DNA of 64,000 bases, taken from NCBI RefSeq assembly GCF_003350325.1, contig NZ_QLYZ01000004.1, forward strand, positions 113,188-177,187, given 5' to 3'. The notes under the pieces are model-generated. The model was not told the origin of the DNA. It ran no database searches and was given only the letters and a program-made list of their open reading frames with translations. Of this stretch, positions 48,256 through 55,892 are shown in pieces. A program made the translations under genes and the position numbers. Position 1 is the stretch's first letter. Each line of letters opens with the position of its first letter. Source of the stretch: Vibrio rhodolitus (GTDB taxonomy: Bacteria > Pseudomonadota > Gammaproteobacteria > Enterobacterales > Vibrionaceae).

Positions 48256-49407
48256 TCAAAGAGTTTTCAAGAAATCCTTTATCGTCTTCGCTATCGCTTC
48301 AGACAACAAAAATGGAACGCCATTACCAATAGTTTTGAACATGTTGGACAAGCCCATATCTTGTGGTAACGCAAACTCTTTAGGCAAAGACTGTATCGCA
48401 AGAGCTTCTGCCGCACTTAGTCTTCGATCTTGGTAAGGGTGTAAATGAACCTCATTGTTACCATATGCAGCTGTCGCAGAATGTCTCCATCTATGTAGCC
48501 TCTTAAATGACTTACCACTCACGTCTCCTTCTGCAATAGTTTGCATTTTCGACAGACCGGCCTTTGGCTTGAAGTGGTGCTTAGCGTTTGGGTGATTGTA
48601 AACGTCATTTTTCCTAAACCAATACTCGATAGTTAGTTCTTTCATATCGCCAGAAAAATCGGGTGCAAGTAAAGAGCTGTTAGCCGCATATGGTGTAGTG
48701 GTCGGCCACAGCGATTTTTGAAGAACGACGTCTTTGTCAAATCTTAAGTAAGTTTTCCATTGAAAGTTCTGTTCCAACTTAAGTCGTTGGCTGCGCTTTA
48801 CTTTTGAGCGCTTTATCCCAAACAACAAGATTCTATCGCGGTCTTGAGGAGTTCCTACTTCGATACAATTAGTGAGCCTATCTGTTAGAAGATAACCCGC
48901 ACTTTCCAATTTCTCTTTCATCTCGTTATAGAAAAGAGAGTGTTTTTTGTTGCTCAAAAGGCCTTTCACATTTTCTAGTAAAAAGAAATCAGGTTTGAAT
49001 GTGATTATAGTATCGACGTATGACTCGGTCAGCTTTCCGTGGTCACCTTCACGGCCTTTATTTTTACCCGCAACAGAAAAATCTGGACATGGTGGACCAC
49101 CAATAAAACCAACTAAACCGTCTTTTTTCGCGTTAGTTACATATTGTTTTAGTCGTTTTTGGGGTTTACCACTTAAGAACTCATCAATGCTACCAAGATG
49201 ATGTTCATATTGAGGTTCTGGGTAGTTCATTATTTGTCGTGAATATTTGTAAGCCTCATAAAAAGGCTTATGAAATTCATTCACAAATCTCACATCAAAA
49301 CCGGTTCGCTCGAACCCAAGATCTAAAAAGCCACTTCCTGCAAAAAATGAAAAAATGATAGGCGCACAGTTATCGTCGCTATCATTGGCCTGACTGGGTT
49401 TTAACAA
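48256..49407 (-). CDS. C5-cytosine DNA methyltransferase
   Basis: The 383 residues contain the m5C MTase motifs in order: I (SFFAGSGFLDLGFE), IV (GGPPCPDFSVAGKN, catalytic Cys), VI (FLLENVKGL), VIII (QDRDRI) and X (TIGNGVPFLLSEAIA). The target-recognition region lies between VIII and IX; its site cannot be read by eye. The start is a TTG at 49407 preceded by GAGGA. It is the first gene of the cargo operon, about 50-100 bases before DUF262. Confidence 0.92.
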   Translation of the reverse strand: MLKPSQANDSDDNCAPIIFSFFAGSGFLDLGFERTGFDVRFVNEFHKPFYEAYKYSRQIMNYPEPQYEHHLGSIDEFLSGKPQKRLKQYVTNAKKDGLVGFIGGPPCPDFSVAGKNKGREGDHGKLTESYVDTIITFKPDFFLLENVKGLLSNKKHSLFYNEMKEKLESAGYLLTDRLTNCIEVGTPQDRDRILLFGIKRSKVKRSQRLKLEQNFQWKTYLRFDKDVVLQKSLWPTTTPYAANSSLLAPDFSGDMKELTIEYWFRKNDVYNHPNAKHHFKPKAGLSKMQTIAEGDVSGKSFKRLHRWRHSATAAYGNNEVHLHPYQDRRLSAAEALAIQSLPKEFALPQDMGLSNMFKTIGNGVPFLLSEAIAKTIKDFLKTL

Positions 49408-49557
49408 GCTATGTTCCTCGGTTCTTTGTGGTATTCAACCAGTATCACTATGTTGATGCTAGCGAAAGGATGCGGATAATAGCTTATGTATTTTGACATG
49501 ACAAAATGTTTTCTGAACGTCGGATGCAGTCAGCAAGTCACCATCATCACAACTTCA

Positions 49558-50157
49558 CTACTTTTTCTTCATTTCCATCGCCACGCGCCCAAGCACCTTA
49601 ATGTCTTGTTCCGATACCTCAATCGTTGAAGTATCAAACGCGATCGCCAATTTTTTACCCGGTAAACGTTGCAGGTAGTTGATAGACAAACGTCCATCTA
49701 CATCAATTAGGTAGTCACCTGATATAGGGTCCACCGAGTCTTTGTTGATGTAGTAAATTCCTGCGTCGTCCTCAATGACTTGAGTGTTTGATGGCTTTAG
49801 GCCAAAGCGTTCGAGAGTTGCCAAGTCTAAAGACATGCTACCGGATTTCTCTAATGAGCCACCTTCAAGTTTGTAAGTCGCTAGATTCTCATTCGGACTG
49901 CTGCTACCAGAAAACGGTTCACCTTCACCAAGAGCGAGGTACCTAACTGATGCCCCCGATGCTAAGTGTTCTCGAACAATTAACTCATGAGCAATTCGAT
50001 CGTGATGATGCCAAGTTAAGATGGTCGATTTTGGGATTCCGTAGTGATCGGCGAGCAGGTTATAGCTATCACAACCCGTCACTATTTTTAGCCTATCCGT
50101 AAATTCGCGACCACTTGAATACTCGAATGGAGGAACCTTAGCTGGAATTCGACTCAT
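49558..50157 (-). CDS. Phage CI-type repressor
   Basis: The 199-residue repressor has an N-terminal phage CI HTH domain (about 10-70, with YNLLADHYGIPKSTILTWHH) and an S24-like C-terminal half. The catalytic Lys of self-cleaving repressors seems replaced (LQRLPGKK), so it may not be SOS-cleaved. The frame extends to 50199, but the ATG at 50157 (MSRIPAKVPPFEYSSG) has an AGGG ribosome site and matches K139-like repressors. It is divergent from the Cox-like gene. Confidence 0.88.
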   Translation of the reverse strand: MSRIPAKVPPFEYSSGREFTDRLKIVTGCDSYNLLADHYGIPKSTILTWHHHDRIAHELIVREHLASGASVRYLALGEGEPFSGSSSPNENLATYKLEGGSLEKSGSMSLDLATLERFGLKPSNTQVIEDDAGIYYINKDSVDPISGDYLIDVDGRLSINYLQRLPGKKLAIAFDTSTIEVSEQDIKVLGRVAMEMKKK

Positions 50158-50204
50158 TTCATTAGCCCTGTCATAAATAGATCTAGATCCCGAAATCAAT
50201 CACC

Positions 50205-50292
50205 ATCGATTTCATTTTCAATTAAATCGAACTTAAAACTTGAATTGATTGCGTTTTCGATCAAATATAATTTCATATTCAATTGATGCTGT
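50205..50292. promoter_or_regulatory. Lysogeny switch operator region
   Basis: The spacer between the CI and Cox-like genes is AT-rich and has repeated words: TTTTCAATTAAATCGAA, TTGAATTGATTGCG, TTTTCGATCAAATATAA and TTCAATTGATGC. These are likely repressor and Cox sites with divergent promoters. Confidence 0.65.
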
Positions 50293-50344
50293 CATGTTCC
50301 ACCAATAGGCATCAATAAAATCTCAAAAGCGTAGGATACCACTT

Positions 50345-50545
50345 ATGGCAACACTGCAAATAGCAATTGATGCGCCCGTATGCACAAAAAAGGAATTTTT
50401 GCGTCGTACTGGCATGTCTTCCTCTTCATTTGATCGCCAAAAAGACCTTGGCAACATTCCTATTGTTCCTAAAGACGCCTCTAAAGGTTTGATTTTGGTG
50501 AACATGGTTAAGTACAACCAACAGTTAGCGGAGCAACAAGTATGA
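50345..50545 (+). CDS. Cox-like phage regulator/excisionase
   Basis: The 66-residue protein has a winged-HTH-like core (CTKKEFLRRTGMSSSSFDRQ) and lies directly opposite the CI gene, the position of Cox in P2/K139-like phages. Cox represses the lysogenic promoter and assists excision. Its TGA overlaps the next start (ATGA). Confidence 0.82.
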   Translation: MATLQIAIDAPVCTKKEFLRRTGMSSSSFDRQKDLGNIPIVPKDASKGLILVNMVKYNQQLAEQQV

Positions 50546-50685
50546 ACTTCGCAACGTCACCTAAAACCAAACTCACTCCGCAAGGCACGAGTGAGTCATG
50601 GGAAGACAAGTACCCTAACGAATGTCCGCTATGGCTCAATATCGTTGGCTGGTCATTCGTTTTCGTTCCGTTTTTCTTCATTTGA
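50542..50685 (+). CDS. Small phage-type ORF of 47 residues
   Basis: The ATG overlaps the Cox-like stop by four bases. The 47 residues end in a hydrophobic tail (WLNIVGWSFVFVPFFFI) that suggests a membrane or export protein. The tight coupling with neighbours supports it as real. Function unknown. Confidence 0.65.
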   Translation: MNFATSPKTKLTPQGTSESWEDKYPNECPLWLNIVGWSFVFVPFFFI

Positions 50686-50694
50686 GTATTAGTT

Positions 50695-51234
50695 ATGGAC
50701 GCAAATAACTCAATGTGCGTATTACGTGAACGCAAACAACAAGCTTTTGATGCAGCTTGCTGTGATTTTGTCGTCAATCACGATGTTGAAGCCATTGCCC
50801 GTAAGTTAGAACTGAACGGCACAATGCTTCGAAATATGCTCAACCCAAACCAACCGCACGTGCTTAAACCTGTTGTGCTTGCTTCTATCAGCCGAGCCTC
50901 TGGTGATTACTCAATCGTAAATACGTTATTTGCAGAAGATGGGGTATTCACAGTTCCAATCCCGAATGCCAAAGATAACTTGAACCTACTAGAGCGAGTT
51001 TTAAAACACTCGGCATTTTCTGGTGAGCTTTCTAGCGATGCATTAGCCATGTGCAACGCAGAGCGTTTACCACGATCGACTAAGCGCAAAACTCTCGCCA
51101 AAGCACAAGCGGCTTTAGGCAACTTGGTTTTGCTCATCAATGACCTTGACCACCGCACCACAGGCCTACAGCCACTTGTACAAATGGGCACAGACTTTTT
51201 GGCTAATGGTGCGCCTATCCCCGGCTTAGCCTAA
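50695..51234 (+). CDS. Phage regulatory protein CII family
   Basis: The 179-residue protein fits the phage CP76/CII family, with an N-terminal HTH (ALMDV-like segment, DVEAIARKLELNGTMLRNML) and a helical C-terminal part. In K139-like phages this protein activates lysogeny and is followed by replication genes. Here it is followed by the right end of the element, so the replication and later genes are missing. Confidence 0.88.
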   Translation: MDANNSMCVLRERKQQAFDAACCDFVVNHDVEAIARKLELNGTMLRNMLNPNQPHVLKPVVLASISRASGDYSIVNTLFAEDGVFTVPIPNAKDNLNLLERVLKHSAFSGELSSDALAMCNAERLPRSTKRKTLAKAQAALGNLVLLINDLDHRTTGLQPLVQMGTDFLANGAPIPGLA

Positions 51235-51256
51235 ACAGCTTGAGCAAAAAAGAGGA

Positions 51257-51286
51257 GAAGACATCCTTAACCATCCAAATCGTTAA
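51257..51286 (+). pseudogene. Displaced original 3' end of ycgN
   Basis: GAA GAC ATC CTT AAC CAT CCA AAT CGT TAA codes for EDILNHPNR-stop. This is the same peptide as the last codons of ycgN ([11 protein letters not shown]) but with different codons. Upstream of GAAGA there is no ycgN similarity. It marks the right element/chromosome junction. Confidence 0.85.
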
Positions 51287-51292
51287 TTGATT

Positions 51293-51321
51293 GAAAAGGC
51301 TTACGTTAGTAAGCCTTTTTT
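51293..51321 (+). terminator. Original ycgN terminator, displaced to the right junction
   Basis: The perfect stem AAGGCTTAC/GTAAGCCTT with a T-run follows the displaced ycgN tail. The 3' end next to the present ycgN only has a weak AAGGGG/CCCCTT hairpin. Confidence 0.85.
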
Positions 51322-51473
51322 GTCTCATTTAGCAGGAATAAATTTACGCTCTGCCTGACAATTTCACAGTTCTCAATGGCTATTAACACTACACTTACTT
51401 TTGACCACAATTTGATGTGGATTTAAAAGGATGCGGCTAGACTGTTGCAACTAGCTTGGTAAGTGAGGTGTAT

Positions 51474-53150
51474 ATGTTATTCATTTCTAGCAGGAATTTC
51501 TTTCTTGCTTTGTTGATAAGTCTTTTTTCAATTACAGGGTTTGCCCAGCAAGCTTCTGAGCAGTCGCCGGCTGATGTAAAAGTGGCTGAACCATCAAAAG
51601 CCGAGCTGGCGATTGATTCGATTAACCAAGATATTGTTGATCTTACCCAGAGCCTTAAAACGGCTGCAGGTGATGAGCGCGATGCCATTCAGTTGCAATT
51701 GTTCCAAAAGAATGAAGACCTGCGTAGCCAACTCTCCATTGCGGTTAACAGTAAGAGCATTTCAGAGCCTGTATTGCTTAAACAGATCAAGCAGCAGATC
51801 CAATACTCTCAAGGGGCAAGAAGCTACTTAGACGAGAAAATCAAAGCCATTAATGAGCAGATCAATGATGCCAAGGCTGAAGATAAACTCTCGTTGATTA
51901 ACCATTATCGTGAGCTGCAGTATTACTTAGATACGACGTACCAAGCCAGTTGGCAAAATGTCACTTGGCTAAAAGATCTCGATAAAGCAGATGTTAAGCT
52001 GGAAGAGAACTTGCGTGACGCGACCAATACCCGTCTGCGGTTATTGTCAGCCTCGATAGAGTATCTTAATCAGCAACATGAGTTTACTACGAGCCAGCTG
52101 GCTACCAGCCCAGAATCAGAGAAAGCAGCGATTCAACTCAACCAGTTGATCATTAAGCAGCGCTTAGATATCGCGACCAAGAGCCTACGTGAGTTGATTA
52201 CTATTGGTGATCATCTCGGTCTGCAAACCTCGGACTACAAACGACTGGCGTTTGAGGTGACAGGTAATATCACCCACGATCTTCTTAATACCAAAGTCAT
52301 TTGGGCGATCATCACTAACTGGTCGAGCAATGCCGTTGATTGGCTGGTTGATAACGCGCCGCAGCACCTGTTCCAATTGATGGTGTTTGCCCTAATTCTT
52401 TTGATTGCTAAAGGGCTGGCAAACGTAGCGCGTAAAATCGTTAATAAAACCGTATCGTCGAAAAACCTCAAGATGTCGCAACTGATGCAAGACTTCTTTG
52501 TTTCGATGTCAGGCAAGGCGGTTTGGGTTATCGGTATTATGGTGGGGCTATCGCAGATAGGTTTAAACCTAGCGCCAATCCTTACCGGTTTTGGTATTGC
52601 CGGTGTGATTATCGGTTTTGCTTTGCAAGATACCTTGTCAAATTTCGCTGCTGGTATGATGCTGTTGATTTACCGTCCGTTTGATGTTGGTGATTTTGTT
52701 TATGCGGGTGGCGTGGATGGTAAGGTAAGCCATATGAGTTTGGTTAACACCACAATTCGTACCTTCGATAACCAGATCATCATCGTACCGAACAGTAAGA
52801 TTTGGGGCGATGTGATCAAGAATGTCACGCATGAGCGTATTCGCCGCGTCGATATGGTATTTGGTATTGGCTATGGCGATGATTTGCTTAAAGCTGAAGC
52901 GGTGTTAACGGATATTGTCACTTCACATCCATCAGTTTTGCGCGCACCAGAGCCGATGATTAAGGTTCATGTACTGAACACCTCATCGATAGATTTTATT
53001 GTTCGCCCTTGGGTTAAAACCGATGACTATTGGGATGTCTATTGGGATGTGACTAAGGAAGTTAAGTTGCGCTTTGACCGCGAAGGGATCTCAATTCCGT
53101 TCCCACAACAAGATGTACATTTGCACATGGTTGGTAAGCAAGATGCTTAA
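51474..53150 (+). CDS. MscS-family mechanosensitive ion channel
   Basis: The 558-residue protein has a signal peptide (about 1-25), a long helical periplasmic domain (about 30-275) and a C-terminal MscS core: a membrane segment (LFQLMVFALILLIAKG), then the pore helix and beta domain with GFALQDTLSNFAAGMMLLIYRPFDVGDFV and the upper vestibule. It would open under membrane tension during hypo-osmotic shock. The ATG at 51474 is just after GAGG. A terminator follows. Confidence 0.93.
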   Translation: MLFISSRNFFLALLISLFSITGFAQQASEQSPADVKVAEPSKAELAIDSINQDIVDLTQSLKTAAGDERDAIQLQLFQKNEDLRSQLSIAVNSKSISEPVLLKQIKQQIQYSQGARSYLDEKIKAINEQINDAKAEDKLSLINHYRELQYYLDTTYQASWQNVTWLKDLDKADVKLEENLRDATNTRLRLLSASIEYLNQQHEFTTSQLATSPESEKAAIQLNQLIIKQRLDIATKSLRELITIGDHLGLQTSDYKRLAFEVTGNITHDLLNTKVIWAIITNWSSNAVDWLVDNAPQHLFQLMVFALILLIAKGLANVARKIVNKTVSSKNLKMSQLMQDFFVSMSGKAVWVIGIMVGLSQIGLNLAPILTGFGIAGVIIGFALQDTLSNFAAGMMLLIYRPFDVGDFVYAGGVDGKVSHMSLVNTTIRTFDNQIIIVPNSKIWGDVIKNVTHERIRRVDMVFGIGYGDDLLKAEAVLTDIVTSHPSVLRAPEPMIKVHVLNTSSIDFIVRPWVKTDDYWDVYWDVTKEVKLRFDREGISIPFPQQDVHLHMVGKQDA

Positions 53151-53177
53151 ATAACCGTTTTTGTCTAATTGATATAA

Positions 53178-53208
53178 GCGCCTCAGCAATAGTCTGGGGC
53201 GTTTTTTT
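53178..53208 (+). terminator. Terminator of the MscS-family gene
   Basis: The arms CGCCTCAG and CTGGGGCG (one mismatch as U-G) are followed by seven T. Confidence 0.8.
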
Positions 53209-53246
53209 ATATCCCTAAGCCTCACCGCTTTGTATTTGTCTTAAGC

Positions 53247-53275
53247 GAAAAAAAGCCCACATAGTGGGCTTTGAC
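53247..53275 (-). terminator. Terminator of the BCCT gene
   Basis: On the minus strand AAGCCCAC/GTGGGCTT is followed by seven T bases, about 90 bases downstream of the BCCT stop. Confidence 0.88.
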
Positions 53276-53364
53276 TTTAGGAAGGAGAAGAGAAGAATGG
53301 CTCAAAAGCCATTAGTCCACATCGAAACTTGGCGATATGGCAATCGCCAAGTATCAATTCTTAT
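53247..53364 (-). ncRNA. Candidate 3' UTR-derived small RNA of the BCCT gene
   Basis: The minus-strand 3' UTR has a perfect 10-bp stem (ACTTGGCGAT/ATCGCCAAGT, 53327-53352), a small ATGGCT/AGCCAT stem, a single-stranded CU-rich run (TTCTCTTCTCCTTCC), and the terminator. CU-rich runs pair with ribosome sites in several sRNAs. It is a candidate only. Confidence 0.5.
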
Positions 53365-55257
53365 TTAGCTCGGGATCAGACTATTGAAGTCCATACGAGC
53401 TTGTTGAGAGAGCTCTGAAGCTTGCAGCTTGTACTCTTTGGCTTTCGCTACGTTATCTTGTGCTTGCTGAAGTGCATCTTGCAGCTCTTGTGGCAAGTGG
53501 TGATCGCTAAAGTGTTCATCTAGGCTGTGTTCAAGCGCAAAAGCTCGGATCTGCTTGCGAACAGCCATTAACTCTGCCATTGCCAAACGCTCTGCTTCGG
53601 CCGCTTCCTGCGCTGTATCGCGCGCTTTTTCAAAGCGAGCCAAAGCCATACCCTCAGATGACCAAGGATCGATATCTGGTAGCTCTTCAATATTAATGGT
53701 GGGTTCGACGTAATCTTCTTGGTGGCGTAGGTCGAGTGATGTGGCACGCACCGCTGAAACCATCAACATCACTGAAATACCAAGCAGCGGTAAGCCGCCA
53801 ACAATCGCTGCGGTTTGTAGGGTGCTCAGCCCGCCCATAAACATCAGTACGGTCGGCAAGAAGGAGAGGGTAAATGCCCAGAACATACGGTTCCAACGCA
53901 TCGGCTCTTCAGTAACATTGTTTTGTACCACCGAAGCCAAAATGTAAGAAATCGAGTCGAAGGTTGTCGCGGTGAAAATAATGCACAGCACAGTGAATAC
54001 GGCAATAACTAAAGTGCCCATCGGTAGCGCTTCTAGCATTGAGAAGATGGCCTTAGTTGCGCCTTCGGCATTCAAAATGCCCACCACATTCAACTCGCCT
54101 GAGAGTTGTAGTGACAAGCCATAGTTACCCAGCACCATAAAGAATAGGAAGCAGCCAAGCGAGCCAAAGAAAATCGAGCCAGAAACCATTTGTTTGATGG
54201 TGCGACCGCGTGAAATACGAGCCACGAATAGACCCATACTTGGTGCAAATACCAGCCACCATGCCCAATAGAAGATGGTCCAGTCTTGTGGGAAATGGGT
54301 ATCTTCAAATGAACCGTAGCCACCAAATGGTTCAGCCCAGGTTGCCATCACAAAGAAGTTAGACAGCATGCGACCAATCGAGTCTAGACCGGTTTCTAGC
54401 ATAAAGATGGTTGGTCCGGCTATGAGGATAAAAGCAAGCAGCCCCATTGCACCCCAGAAGTTGATGTTACTGAGGATCTTGATGCCTTTCTCTAAACCCG
54501 CGTAGGAAGAGTATGCGAAGATGGCTGTACAGATCAGCAACACCATCACTTGGCTAAAAGTATTTTTTGGAATTCCAAACAGGTAGTTGAGACCTTCACC
54601 AATCAAAGGTGCAGCTAAGCCTAAACTGGTCGCTGCGCCGCCAAGTAAACCGAAGATAAATAACACATCAACGATTTTACCAGCCGTTCCTTTACTGCGA
54701 GTTTCACCTAGTACAGGCATCAGAGCACTGGATACTTTCAGTACTGGCTGTTTACGCACATAGTAAAAGTAAGCAATTGGCAGGGCAGGGATCAGGTAAA
54801 TCGCCCAAGCAATTGGTCCCCAGTGGAATATGCCGTAGGTCGCCGCCCAGCGCACCGCTTCTTCACTGCCTGGCTCGAGTTGGAAAGGTGGCGATTGGTA
54901 GTAATAAGCCCATTCAATGCAGCCCCAATAAAGGATACTGGCACCGATACCGCCACAGAACAGCATAGCTGCCCAAGAGACAGTCGAGAACTCAGGTTTC
55001 TCATTAGCGTCGCCAAGTTTGATTTGACCCATGTCGCTGAACACAACATAAATCATAAAGAAGAAAGCGCCTAAACCAAGAGCGAGGTAGAGGAAACCGA
55101 GCTTGTCGGTCATAAAGGTTTTCGCGATTGCGATCCATTCAGCACCTTGCTCAGGGAAAATCATCAGCGGAAGGACCACTGACAACAACATGCCGATTGC
55201 ACCAAAGAAAGTGGGTTTGTCGATTAAAGAAAAAGAGTCTTTCACGGTAAGCTTCAT
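53365..55257 (-). CDS. BCCT family transporter with long C-terminal coiled coil
   Basis: This BCCT carrier has 630 residues with about 12 membrane helices. The conserved segments are CGGIGASILYWGCIEWAYY, the Trp-rich FYWAWWLVFAPSMGLF and RISRGRTIKQMVSG. It would import betaine, choline, carnitine or similar compatible solutes; the exact substrate cannot be read. The C-terminal 110 residues are a charged Ala/Glu/Gln-rich coiled coil, longer than in most family members, and could be an osmosensing part. Confidence 0.92.
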   Translation of the reverse strand: MKLTVKDSFSLIDKPTFFGAIGMLLSVVLPLMIFPEQGAEWIAIAKTFMTDKLGFLYLALGLGAFFFMIYVVFSDMGQIKLGDANEKPEFSTVSWAAMLFCGGIGASILYWGCIEWAYYYQSPPFQLEPGSEEAVRWAATYGIFHWGPIAWAIYLIPALPIAYFYYVRKQPVLKVSSALMPVLGETRSKGTAGKIVDVLFIFGLLGGAATSLGLAAPLIGEGLNYLFGIPKNTFSQVMVLLICTAIFAYSSYAGLEKGIKILSNINFWGAMGLLAFILIAGPTIFMLETGLDSIGRMLSNFFVMATWAEPFGGYGSFEDTHFPQDWTIFYWAWWLVFAPSMGLFVARISRGRTIKQMVSGSIFFGSLGCFLFFMVLGNYGLSLQLSGELNVVGILNAEGATKAIFSMLEALPMGTLVIAVFTVLCIIFTATTFDSISYILASVVQNNVTEEPMRWNRMFWAFTLSFLPTVLMFMGGLSTLQTAAIVGGLPLLGISVMLMVSAVRATSLDLRHQEDYVEPTINIEELPDIDPWSSEGMALARFEKARDTAQEAAEAERLAMAELMAVRKQIRAFALEHSLDEHFSDHHLPQELQDALQQAQDNVAKAKEYKLQASELSQQARMDFNSLIPS

Positions 55258-55369
55258 CCATAAAGTCTAGTGTTAGACCATTATGTTCATATGACTCTCA
55301 GAGGGACAAACAGCAGATTTTACCGTGAAGATTAGAGAACGTTATAAGGCGTTGCCTGATCAATAATGA

Positions 55370-55726
55370 TCAGGCAAGCATTAATAGTAAACCGCCAATC
55401 GTTGCCGCAGCGGAAACAAATTGCCCTGCAGAATAAGAGTCATCCTCTTCTTCTTTGACTGTATCAGGGTGATCCATACCAAGCGCACCGTGAGCAAAAG
55501 ACTCTACTTTGTCTCCAACGCTTTTTTCTGCTTTCGTTTCTTTAGCGCTTTCTTTTTCAATTTCTTGTAATGCAGCAAGCAGTGCCTTTCCTTCATCAGA
55601 AAGGGTGACTTTATTTTGTTCAACCTTTAACGGAGCCGGACTAGTCGCCGCTTCAGTTGATTTTGCTTGAGGTTTGACCTGCTGGGTTGGTGTCAGCTTC
55701 GCTGGCTCCATTCCTACTGGTGTCAT
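55370..55726 (-). CDS. Hypothetical protein with Lys/Glu-rich body and C-terminal hydrophobic segment
   Basis: This 118-residue protein has a Pro/Ala/Gln/Lys-rich N-terminal part, a LSDEGKALLAALQEIEKES segment and a C-terminal hydrophobic stretch (about 101-118). I do not recognise the family. There is a good AGAGGAG-type ribosome site before the ATG, and the codon use is typical for the region. Confidence 0.75.
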   Translation of the reverse strand: MTPVGMEPAKLTPTQQVKPQAKSTEAATSPAPLKVEQNKVTLSDEGKALLAALQEIEKESAKETKAEKSVGDKVESFAHGALGMDHPDTVKEEEDDSYSAGQFVSAAATIGGLLLMLA

Positions 55727-55892
55727 AGATATCTCCTCTAACCGTCCTTAGTCACTGTATCGACCAAAGCGTGAAAAACTTGTGAGAAATATTCGTCGAA
55801 CTTATGTGTTTTTTCTTAGCAAAAATCTAGCCAAGATTAAAATTCCAGCAAATTAAAACAGTAAGCTGCGACTGATGCTTGCTAAGCACCAG

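Larger units (their letters stand above)
42300..51261. mobile_element. P2/K139-type integrative element carrying a putative defence operon
   Basis: The element is bounded by the duplicated ycgN 3' end (GAAGA at 42300 and at 51257). It contains an integrase, a CI repressor, a Cox-like protein, a CII protein and a minus-strand cargo operon (cytosine methyltransferase, DUF262, DUF3696, unknown protein, two-TM protein). There are no replication, capsid, tail or lysis genes. The left end has three direct repeats likely to be integrase arm sites. The exact core of attL/attR is short and unclear. It could be a phage satellite or a degraded prophage that kept its cargo. Confidence 0.85.

Noticed and set aside
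53297..53368. A 23-codon frame preceded by a perfect AAGGAG-like site on the plus strand
   Set aside because: It is antisense to the BCCT 3' UTR, contains its hairpins and lies between terminators. The strong Shine-Dalgarno is simply the complement of the CU-rich run.
55352..55377. A TTGCCTGATCA/TGATCAGGCAA palindrome as a terminator
   Set aside because: No T-run follows on the minus strand, and it overlaps the stop of the hypothetical gene. It may only stabilise the RNA.
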